Positions 7,914 to 14,196 of a stretch of 14,810 nt of DNA are shown here, piece by piece. The stretch is from Methanomassiliicoccaceae archaeon (GTDB lineage: Archaea; Thermoplasmatota; Thermoplasmata; Methanomassiliicoccales; Methanomethylophilaceae): contig WRNI01000018.1 of NCBI GenBank assembly GCA_009776695.1, forward strand, positions 2,847-17,656, read 5' to 3'. The position numbers were made by a program, and so were the translations under genes. A model generated the notes under the pieces. It did no database searches. It worked only from the letters and a program-made list of their open reading frames with translations, and had not been told where the DNA came from. The first letter of the stretch is position 1. The number at the start of each line of letters is the position of its first letter.

Positions 7914-8053
7914 ATGTCATAACCGTCTGCGGTCATATAAAAATCCGTCTGTTGAACGGTTCATCTCCCGCAGAGGCAGATGCCACGGGCCGTGACCGAA
8001 ACGGTGACCAAGGCAACATGTTCTTATCTTGATCACCGCATAACAATGCGCAG
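7914..8053. repeat. Divergent intergenic region with short direct and inverted repeats
   Basis: 140 bases between two divergent starts. CCGTCTG occurs at 7923-7929 and 7945-7951, 22 bases apart and flanking the TATA-like box. TGAACGGTTCA at 7953-7963 is a perfect 5+5 palindrome around one base. GTGACC occurs at 7992-7997 and 8004-8009, and the longer ACGGTGACCA at 8001-8010 recurs at 7903-7912 just inside the GT87-like gene. These may be regulator sites. No clear promoter for the plus-strand gene stands out; TTCTTATCTT at 8021-8030 is a weak candidate about 28 bases before its ATG. Confidence 0.4.
7934..7944 (-). promoter_or_regulatory. TATA-like promoter box of the GT87-like gene
   Basis: On the minus strand this reads ATTTTTATATG, centred about 26 bases before ATG 7913. 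Archaeal transcription starts about 25 bases from the TATA centre, so the mRNA would start at or next to the ATG. No Shine-Dalgarno motif is present, in agreement. Confidence 0.55.
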
Positions 8054-9169
8054 ATGGACGGGAAAGATGTTATGGCCGGGGGGACAGAGACGCCGCATCA
8101 GCCGAAAAGCGGCCGCAAAAGATCGGACATCGTTCTGACGGTGATATTCGCGGCCGTTGTGGCGGTCGTTCTGATAGGGGAGGCGTACGTCTACACGGCG
8201 GGTGACGGAAGATACGCTTCCGACATCGCATGGACGGATGACGGTATCGAGTATTCCGTGACATCTAAGGGGTCGGAGCAGTATTCCGTCCTGGTGATGG
8301 ACAACGGCAGCTTCGAAATGATCAACAGACTTTACATTTACTACGATGAGGGCTACGGATCGGAGCTGGAAAAGGTCCGGGTGCCGGTGGGCGCGAAGGC
8401 GCTGACGCAGGAATATTACATATCGCAGCTGATCGCCACGCTCAATAACCGCGGGGTTCGCAACATAGAGATACTGAACGCCGCAGAGCTGAAAGATGCC
8501 TTGGAGGACGACATTACGTCCTCGAACGCGTCCGTAAAAGGGCTTGTGGTGCTTTCGGGCGCACTTCCCGAAACGATATACTCGACTTCCGTGAACCTTG
8601 TGTTAGATTGGATCAATGACGGCGGAAGCCTCTATTGGGCAGGAAACTTCCTCGGCAAGTATTATGCGACGCCCGGGGGCACGGCAGAGGCCGTTCGCAA
8701 CTACGAGTACGACTTCTTCGGCAAGACCGGGTGCCTTAACGAAGGCGGTGAGAACGCTGAGCTGTCGGATATCGTTACGAACAACTACAGGCATTCGCTG
8801 TCGCTCATGAACAATCGCATAAAGTACGGCGTCGACATCTCAGGACTCGGCGGTCTGGCTGTCGGCTATACCGACGGAACGTATTCCAGCACAGCGATGG
8901 TCAGGCTCGGCGACGGCATGATATGCGTGCTCGCCGGTGACTACTCGAACGATCAGCGCCATGATCTGGCGCAGATCATCGCATCAGGCATCAGCGCCTA
9001 TACCGACGAGAACGCGGCCGGATACGTCAAAGGAGATGTCAAAAAAGGGACCGTGACCGGTTCTGTCGACATAGACTACACCGGCGGCCATAACTACGCG
9101 GTGTACGTTTATTACGGCGGATATTACACAGTGTACGGAAAAGGAGGGTCATATGAACATCCTCCGTAG
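8054..9169 (+). CDS. Membrane-anchored extracellular protein of unknown function
   Basis: 371 residues: a short charged cytoplasmic head (1-24, including 'GRKRSD'), one TM segment (about 25-48), then a soluble outer domain. The outer part has alternating strands and helices: 'YYISQLIATLNNRGVRNIEIL', 'VKGLVVLSGALPE' and 'LVLDWINDGGSLYWAGN'. This pattern recalls ThuA or class-I amidotransferase-like flavodoxin folds seen in some membrane proteins; I see no clear catalytic triad. The last 30 residues are rich in Tyr and Gly (nine Tyr from 342 on). Start ATG 8054 is the first in frame; ATG 8072 is an alternative and keeps the same topology. The 3' end overlaps the following GT-C gene by 17 bases, so the two probably work together, perhaps as a partner subunit. 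I do not recognise the family. Confidence 0.75.
   Translation: MDGKDVMAGGTETPHQPKSGRKRSDIVLTVIFAAVVAVVLIGEAYVYTAGDGRYASDIAWTDDGIEYSVTSKGSEQYSVLVMDNGSFEMINRLYIYYDEGYGSELEKVRVPVGAKALTQEYYISQLIATLNNRGVRNIEILNAAELKDALEDDITSSNASVKGLVVLSGALPETIYSTSVNLVLDWINDGGSLYWAGNFLGKYYATPGGTAEAVRNYEYDFFGKTGCLNEGGENAELSDIVTNNYRHSLSLMNNRIKYGVDISGLGGLAVGYTDGTYSSTAMVRLGDGMICVLAGDYSNDQRHDLAQIIASGISAYTDENAAGYVKGDVKKGTVTGSVDIDYTGGHNYAVYVYYGGYYTVYGKGGSYEHPP
9143..9148 (+). promoter_or_regulatory. Strong ribosome binding site inside a possible hairpin
   Basis: GGAGGG sits 4 bases before ATG 9153, within the last codons of the upstream gene. GGAGGGT (9143-9149) can pair with ATCCTCC (9159-9165), with one G-U pair, leaving a 9-base loop that holds the ATG. 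Ribosomes finishing the upstream gene (stop at 9167-9169) would open it, giving translational coupling. Confidence 0.6.
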
Positions 9170-10535
9170 ACCTTCGTCCGAGGCAGAAGAAGAGGACGAT
9201 GCCCCCAGAACCGCATCCTTCATCTGCAGGTCCGTTCTGATCATCATCGTCGCGGGCGTATTGCTCAGGCTCATTATGGACATCTTCCTGACGCAGGCAT
9301 ATGATTTCTACCACTGGGGCGTGATAGTGCAGAACATAAACAGCGGCAACGGGCTGTACGAGCTTACCGGATATTTCTACACGCCGCCGTGGGGATATGT
9401 GCTGGGGCTGACGGCATTCTTTCAGGATGTTCTGGGGATCACGGCCATCGGGGATCACATAACAGGTATGTTCCCCGCGGAAGGAGCCGCATGGTCCACA
9501 ACGTCGACGATAACGACGATAGCGTTCAACATGTCCGTCAAGCTGGTATTCCTGATAAGCGATCTCGTCATCGGCTATCTGATATTCTGGCTGGTACGCG
9601 ACGTCACGAAAGATCATAAAAAGGCGATATTGGGATTTGCGCTGTGGTTCCTTGCGCCGTGCGTCATAACGGTGGCGGCCATGGGGATGTTCGACACGCT
9701 GTGCGTGCTCATGACCGTTCTTGCGGTCATAATGCTGAGAAAGGACCGTTACATAGAATCGGGCGTGATGTTAAGCATGGCCGCTCTCATGAAGTTCTTC
9801 CCGGGATTCTTAGTTTTCATCTTCATTGCGTACATAATCTCAAAGAACAGGGAGGACGGGACCCATGTCAAAAAGACAGTTATGTTCCTGGCGGCCGTCG
9901 CGGTCACCGCGCTTGTTCTGTTCCTTCCGCAATTGCTGGACGGAACGTTTATGGACTCGTTCCTTTTCATAACGTCAAGGGTGGACGAAGGGATGGGCAC
10001 CGGCGTGATCGGAGTGATAGCGGCGTACGCCGCTCTCATCGTATATGCGTTCGTTATCGTGATCGTCATCATTCTTGCGATGCGCATGAGCAAGATCACC
10101 GACGGCGAAAAACTAGATTCCGCGCTCTTCGACACGCTGCTGATAGCGATGGCGGCGATATTCATCTATCCGCCGACACCGCAGTACATATTGCTGCTGC
10201 TTCCGTTCGTTATAATTGCGCTGATCAGGGACAGAAGGTATCTGATCCCGTACTGCCTGCTGACCGTCGGGGCGGCCGTCGCTTCCGTGTCGGGATGGCC
10301 GCTCGGGCTTGCGTCAGTTGCGGCGCACATGGACATAATCAACATGGGATCGCTCATAGACCTCATACAAAGCTACACATCGCCGCTAATCGGCATAAGT
10401 ATGATGGAGATAGTCTCGCTGGTGGGGCTTGCGGTGCAGTACGCCGGTGTTTTGCTCGTTCTGTGGGTCAGGTTCGGGGAGAGGATAAAAACAGCGATCC
10501 GAAGACAGACAGACGCGGAGAGGACGGCGGAGTAG
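9153..10535 (+). CDS. GT-C family membrane glycosyltransferase (mannosyltransferase-like)
   Basis: 460 residues with a charged cytoplasmic head (1-20), a first TM (about 26-46), then an outer loop with Asp51 in 'AYDFYHW' and 'YFYTPPWGY' at 74-82. About nine further hydrophobic segments follow. 'AAMGMFDTLCVLMTVLAVIML' (175-195) followed by 'AALMKFFPGFLVFIFI' (210-225) matches the pattern of GT-C enzymes related to GPI mannosyltransferases and GT87. Asp51 is the likely catalytic residue by position. The enzyme would use a lipid-phosphate sugar donor on the outer face. The start is fixed by GGAGG with 5 bases spacing, and the gene is coupled to the preceding extracellular protein by a 17-base overlap. 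It ends in TAG, 31 bases from the convergent GtrB-like gene; I see no terminator in that gap. Donor and acceptor are unknown. Confidence 0.75.
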   Translation: MNILRRPSSEAEEEDDAPRTASFICRSVLIIIVAGVLLRLIMDIFLTQAYDFYHWGVIVQNINSGNGLYELTGYFYTPPWGYVLGLTAFFQDVLGITAIGDHITGMFPAEGAAWSTTSTITTIAFNMSVKLVFLISDLVIGYLIFWLVRDVTKDHKKAILGFALWFLAPCVITVAAMGMFDTLCVLMTVLAVIMLRKDRYIESGVMLSMAALMKFFPGFLVFIFIAYIISKNREDGTHVKKTVMFLAAVAVTALVLFLPQLLDGTFMDSFLFITSRVDEGMGTGVIGVIAAYAALIVYAFVIVIVIILAMRMSKITDGEKLDSALFDTLLIAMAAIFIYPPTPQYILLLLPFVIIALIRDRRYLIPYCLLTVGAAVASVSGWPLGLASVAAHMDIINMGSLIDLIQSYTSPLIGISMMEIVSLVGLAVQYAGVLLVLWVRFGERIKTAIRRQTDAERTAE

Positions 10536-10566
10536 GACATCGTTCCGCGTATCGTCGGCGCACGCG

Positions 10567-11499
10567 TCAGAAGTTTATACGTTCCGATTCGATGACCAAA
10601 GGACGTTTTTTCATGCGCGCGTTTATATTCAGAACGTACTCGCCAACGATGCCTATGAACAATAATTGCAATGATACGATGATGAATATCGCCATGCTGA
10701 ACGCATATTCCGTCAAGCGGAACGTATCCCAGTTCAGCAGTTTGTATATTCCCAGCCCGATCGATACGGCTATGCTTGCTATCGTGAACAGCACACCGAA
10801 GAATACCGCAGCACGGACGCCGAACTTCGTGTACGCCGTCATTCCCTGGACCCCGGCATCGTAGTATCCGAAGAGACCGTTGCTTGATCTCCCCGATCTG
10901 CGCTTCGGCTGTTCGTAAGGGACGAGTTTTATATCGTAGCCCATCTCTGCCACTATGCCCCTCAGAAAAGGCACAGGCTCGTCAATTTTCCTAAGCGTTT
11001 CGATGAACTCCCTGTCATACAGACCGGAACCGGTCACATGCTCTATGAAATCCACATCGGAGTGCTTTTTCATGAATTTGTAATAGGACGTCCTCATGCG
11101 GCGTATGACCTTTCCTTCTTTGCTCGTCGTCTTCTGCCCGAGGACTATTTTGTGACCCGCTTCCCATTCATTGACGTATTGCGGTATCAATTCCACCGGG
11201 TCCTGGAAGTCGGCGCACATTGATATGACGCAATCCCCCGTTGTCTGGAAAAGGCCGTAATACGGCGAACTGAACTGACCGTAGTTCTTTGCGTTGAATA
11301 TCGCTTTTATCTTTGCGTTCGATGAGCACAGTTCTCTTAACTTCGCTCTGGTGCCGTCCTTCGAGTCGTTGTCTATGAACACGATCTCGTAATCATACTC
11401 AGGAAGATGTTCCCGGAACTGACCGATTATCGCATCGGACAGCGGGACGACGTTGCCTTCTTCGTTGAACGTCGGCACGAGAACGGATATCTTCTTCAT
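10567..11499 (-). CDS. GT2 polyprenyl-phosphate glycosyltransferase (GtrB/DPM1-like)
   Basis: 310 residues. The GT-A domain starts at once with 'ISVLVPTFNEEGNV', then 'YEIVFIDNDSKDGT' and the metal-binding 'CADFQDP' (Asp97/Asp100, the DxxD/DLQD form of GtrB). 'PKRRSGRSSNGLF' matches the RxxGxS loop near the membrane. Two TM helices close the protein (about 228-250 and 264-290), with 'FIGIVGEYVLNINARMKKRP' as the family's usual ending. Such enzymes move a sugar from UDP- or GDP-sugar to undecaprenyl- or dolichyl-phosphate on the inner face, making the donor for GT-C enzymes; three candidates of that kind lie in this window. A TATA-like box about 29 bases upstream and lack of a Shine-Dalgarno site suggest a near-leaderless mRNA. 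The sugar is not predictable here. Confidence 0.9.
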   Translation of the reverse strand: MKKISVLVPTFNEEGNVVPLSDAIIGQFREHLPEYDYEIVFIDNDSKDGTRAKLRELCSSNAKIKAIFNAKNYGQFSSPYYGLFQTTGDCVISMCADFQDPVELIPQYVNEWEAGHKIVLGQKTTSKEGKVIRRMRTSYYKFMKKHSDVDFIEHVTGSGLYDREFIETLRKIDEPVPFLRGIVAEMGYDIKLVPYEQPKRRSGRSSNGLFGYYDAGVQGMTAYTKFGVRAAVFFGVLFTIASIAVSIGLGIYKLLNWDTFRLTEYAFSMAIFIIVSLQLLFIGIVGEYVLNINARMKKRPLVIESERINF

Positions 11500-11523
11500 C
11501 GGTTCGGCAAATCATGGTCGTTT

Positions 11524-11532
11524 CTTATAATC
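11524..11532 (-). promoter_or_regulatory. TATA-like promoter box of the GtrB-like gene
   Basis: On the minus strand this reads GATTATAAG, centred about 29 bases before ATG 11499, which predicts a leader of only a few bases. No Shine-Dalgarno motif precedes the ATG. It implies the gene has its own promoter although it lies downstream of a same-strand gene. Confidence 0.55.
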
Positions 11533-11533
11533 A

Positions 11534-11587
11534 TTTGCCTGCCCGCATGTACCGTGCAAGAACGAGCAGGCAAAGATCCGTTGCCTG
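11534..11587. repeat. Three alternating copies of a TTGCCTG element forming two competing hairpins
   Basis: TTTGCCTGC at 11534-11542 and GCAGGCAAA at 11566-11574 are perfect 9-base inverted copies with 23 bases between. The middle copy (CAGGCAA, 11567-11573) also pairs perfectly with TTGCCTG at 11581-11587 over a 7-base loop. The two stems share the middle copy, so only one can form. The block lies between the stop of the ArnT-like gene and the promoter of the GtrB-like gene. There is no T-run, so a plain terminator is unlikely. Confidence 0.65.
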
Positions 11588-11595
11588 TCAGCGGA

Positions 11596-13482
11596 CTATG
11601 TTCGAAGCATAAGATAGATATCGTAACTTTGCAGCCGATATTTTTCTATGACCGTATAGTCCGGCGAGGACGGCTCTGCGCATTCCAGCAGCCATTCGTA
11701 CATTTTCCTGTGGCCTGATTCGTTCCCGCCGTTGAAGAGGTCCTCATGCGCCTTGAGAACATCTTCCCCGTGATCGGCGAAAACGATCATCTTCGGATTA
11801 TTATTCTGCAGATATTCCAGATCTTCCAGTATTGTCTCCCCGCGCGAGACGTCGAACCAGGGTATAGGGGCCTTAACGTTCGGGACCTTGCCGGCAAGAA
11901 TGTAAAAGATGCCTATCTGGGAATAGCAGTAGAGCTCATCATCGTCTCCCATGTAAAGAGCTGTTTGCGCCACGAAGTCCTCATATACGAACTTGTCCTC
12001 CGCGGTCATCCTGATGCCGCTGAAATAGCTTATGTCGGTTTCGCAGCACGCATCCGAATAATTATCTGCGGTCAGTCCCCACCAGTAATACGGCGTCATG
12101 ACCTTTGTGGAGACGGGAACTACGATTATGAAAAAGACGACCAAGGTCGCCACGGTCGCATTCAGACCGAGCCTCAGCTTTGTTTTGGAGATTTTGCGGA
12201 CCTCGCTGAGGGCAATGGCAACAATGAAACCGTAATTCAGTGCGCTCTGCCCCGTACTCAGTGCCGCCGATGTGCCCGCCCCGAACCCGACCGCGAATAT
12301 AAAACCGCAGAAAAACACGTATGCGACCTCGGTGACCGGCACATGCTCCCCCTTCCTGATCCTGATGATGATCCTGAGCAATAGAGCCGCGCCCAAAGCG
12401 AAACTGAAGACGAACATGGGCGTCAGCAGAGAGTACCAATAAGGAAGCAGCGATGTTGAAAGGCCCAGTGAAAAGAAAAGGGCAAGTATCATCACAGCGA
12501 TGAATGCCGCCAGCACACAGTAGAATATGTTATCGTACCTGTCGCCGGCGGGGTGCGGGGAGAATCCTCTTTTCATCACTACGATCGCGATGCATAGTGC
12601 CGCCGCGATTATTATGAACGACAGCTCGGTGCTGTACGAGAACATCCTCGGGACCCAGCCGAGAAGCATGTCGAGCAGACTTCCTTTGGACCCGGACAGC
12701 ACGGTCATCTCCAAAAACGGCGTCAATGCCCCGATAAATGCGAGCCACGTGAATGTTATTATCAAGGGCACGGAGAGACCTATCAGGAAGAAATAAAAGT
12801 TCCTTCTTTTGAATCCCGCGCTCTTTATGACCAGAATTATCAGAATCAGGAATATGACAAAGTACACAGACACGATAAGGCCGCTCGTTTGTCTGAGAAG
12901 CAGGGCAAGTGCGCACGAGACCCCTGCCAGGAACAGGTTCCTGTTAAGATCGACCGGCTCCTTGTTGTGGGATCTCACGACAGAACGGAGCAGCAAAAAG
13001 AAGGCCAGATAATTGAACAGGTCATAGAACTGTATGTAATCATATGAGACGTAGGCGTTCCCGGACATTATGGTAAAGATGGTGACCACCGCCGCGAAGG
13101 CCGAGACCCACGGAGGAAAGATCTGCTTAAATATATAGTACGAAAGAACCGTAAGGCCGACGGTCATGAACACGCCGACAACTCTGAAAGCAATGAGGCT
13201 TTCACCAAAGACGGAGACGATGAGATATGACAGATACGTGTAAACGGGGGGGAAGGCCAGCTCAAAATCCAGGTAGGGCGTCTTGCCCGCAATGATCATC
13301 TTGGAATAGACGGCATACCAGCCTTCGGATACCATGGCCAGTTTGTCGAAGGTCAGAATTGCCCATATGCCAGGCAGGACGATCACGGAAATAAGACAGA
13401 CGATCTCCATTCGCCGCGACAGCAGAAGATCTTTCAAACTGTTCGATCTTGCCGTCCCGAGCGGGTCATTCTGCGCGTGCAT
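11596..13482 (-). CDS. Large membrane glycosyltransferase, ArnT/PMT (GT39/GT83)-like
   Basis: About 628 residues from ATG 13482; the frame is open back to 13572, but that extension is basic and would run upstream of the promoter-like AT-rich block, so I reject it. TM1 is at about 26-45. The first outer loop has 'SEGWYAVYSKMIIAGKTPYLDFELAFPP' (52-79), the layout of the PMT_2/ArnT loop that binds the lipid-linked donor. About eleven more hydrophobic segments follow, then a soluble outer C-terminal domain of about 140 residues that begins near 'YSDACCETDISYF'. Odd point: the usual acidic pair before 'G-x-Y' appears as Ser52-Glu53, so the first acidic residue is absent. It ends in TAG. It likely transfers a sugar from a polyprenyl-phosphate donor outside the cell; the acceptor (glycan, lipid or protein) is unknown. 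Confidence 0.75.
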   Translation of the reverse strand: MHAQNDPLGTARSNSLKDLLLSRRMEIVCLISVIVLPGIWAILTFDKLAMVSEGWYAVYSKMIIAGKTPYLDFELAFPPVYTYLSYLIVSVFGESLIAFRVVGVFMTVGLTVLSYYIFKQIFPPWVSAFAAVVTIFTIMSGNAYVSYDYIQFYDLFNYLAFFLLLRSVVRSHNKEPVDLNRNLFLAGVSCALALLLRQTSGLIVSVYFVIFLILIILVIKSAGFKRRNFYFFLIGLSVPLIITFTWLAFIGALTPFLEMTVLSGSKGSLLDMLLGWVPRMFSYSTELSFIIIAAALCIAIVVMKRGFSPHPAGDRYDNIFYCVLAAFIAVMILALFFSLGLSTSLLPYWYSLLTPMFVFSFALGAALLLRIIIRIRKGEHVPVTEVAYVFFCGFIFAVGFGAGTSAALSTGQSALNYGFIVAIALSEVRKISKTKLRLGLNATVATLVVFFIIVVPVSTKVMTPYYWWGLTADNYSDACCETDISYFSGIRMTAEDKFVYEDFVAQTALYMGDDDELYCYSQIGIFYILAGKVPNVKAPIPWFDVSRGETILEDLEYLQNNNPKMIVFADHGEDVLKAHEDLFNGGNESGHRKMYEWLLECAEPSSPDYTVIEKYRLQSYDIYLMLRT

Positions 13483-13504
13483 ACTATTAAAACGATGGCG
13501 TCTG

Positions 13505-13525
13505 ATTAAATAAATCTTTATATCG
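13505..13525. promoter_or_regulatory. AT-rich divergent promoter block
   Basis: On the minus strand, ATTTATTTAAT (13515-13505) is centred about 28 bases before ATG 13482 and fits a leaderless start for the ArnT-like gene. On the plus strand, CTTTATATC (13516-13524) could drive the membrane protein gene at 13594 with a leader near 45-50 bases. The two boxes adjoin, so both genes may share one control site. Confidence 0.45.
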
Positions 13526-13593
13526 GCCTGTGCGCGGCATGCTTTTCCGTCCGCATACAAACTGAAATACAAGGACGAGATATCAGCATCATC

Positions 13594-14196
13594 ATGTCCG
13601 GGGACAGAGCGCCGTTCATAGTCAGTGCGATACTGGTCGCAGCGTCGCTCATCGCAGCGTTATGGAACGGCGAGGGGATGACGGTCGGTGTGTGCGCTGT
13701 TGCGCTTTTTGTTTCCGTGTTCGCGGCGGTATATTGTGCGCAAAGCGCATCGAAATACGCCGTCACCGCATCCCTGGCGGTGCTGCTCTGCACAGTTCTG
13801 TCGATCCTCCTGATACCTAACGATGCGTTCATCGCGGGAGAGGCGACGGATCACCTGTGGATATACGCATCCGCGGTCATACTCGGAATTGCGCTGATAC
13901 CTCAGGCGTTATTGTTCTTCTTCGTCGCCGCGGCGATGTTCAAAGCGTCATACAACTGGGTGATGGTCTCCGGCCTCGGGTGGCTGGTCGGCACGGGCAT
14001 GCTGATCCCGAAATATCTGATGGTCCTGGTGCTTCAGCGTGAGGAGGCGGAACTGGGAATGGTGATCAACGCCGCGATCGTGATAGGGATGATGGTAAAC
14101 CTCATAATGTTCATAGTCTCATTCTTCTTCATCGGCCGTGCGCTCATGAAAGGAAGGCAGGTCATAACATCGAACGGGCTGGAGGAGATACGATGA
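13594..14196 (+). CDS. Six-pass membrane protein of unknown function
   Basis: 200 residues, almost wholly hydrophobic, with about six TM segments (near 8-24, 29-49, 55-74, 88-115, 120-147 and 154-182). There are short charged loops and a basic tail, 'GRALMKGRQV'. I see no enzymatic motif and do not recognise the family. ATG 13594 is the first in frame; no Shine-Dalgarno site precedes it. Its stop overlaps the start of the next gene (ATGA), so the two are translationally coupled and probably function together in the membrane. They face away from the glycosyltransferase genes and may be a separate unit from the glycan locus. Confidence 0.8.
   Translation: MSGDRAPFIVSAILVAASLIAALWNGEGMTVGVCAVALFVSVFAAVYCAQSASKYAVTASLAVLLCTVLSILLIPNDAFIAGEATDHLWIYASAVILGIALIPQALLFFFVAAAMFKASYNWVMVSGLGWLVGTGMLIPKYLMVLVLQREEAELGMVINAAIVIGMMVNLIMFIVSFFFIGRALMKGRQVITSNGLEEIR
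14181..14187 (+). promoter_or_regulatory. Strong ribosome binding site of the last gene
   Basis: GGAGGAG in the final codons of the upstream gene, with GGAGG 7 bases before ATG 14193. It fixes the start and supports coupled translation. Confidence 0.75.

Noticed and set aside
9644..10864. 406-codon plus-strand open frame across the GT-C gene and into the GtrB-like gene
   Set aside because: It lies out of frame over a clear membrane glycosyltransferase, gives an Arg/His-rich product with no domain, and crosses an opposing gene. It is a shadow frame.
11567..11587. Hairpin as an intrinsic terminator
   Set aside because: The 7-base stem has no T-run after it in the direction of transcription, and archaeal terminators are mainly T-tracts.
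13483..13572. N-terminal extension of the ArnT-like gene to 13572
   Set aside because: It spans the AT-rich promoter-like block and gives a basic peptide unlike family starts; ATG 13482 leaves a normal short head before TM1.
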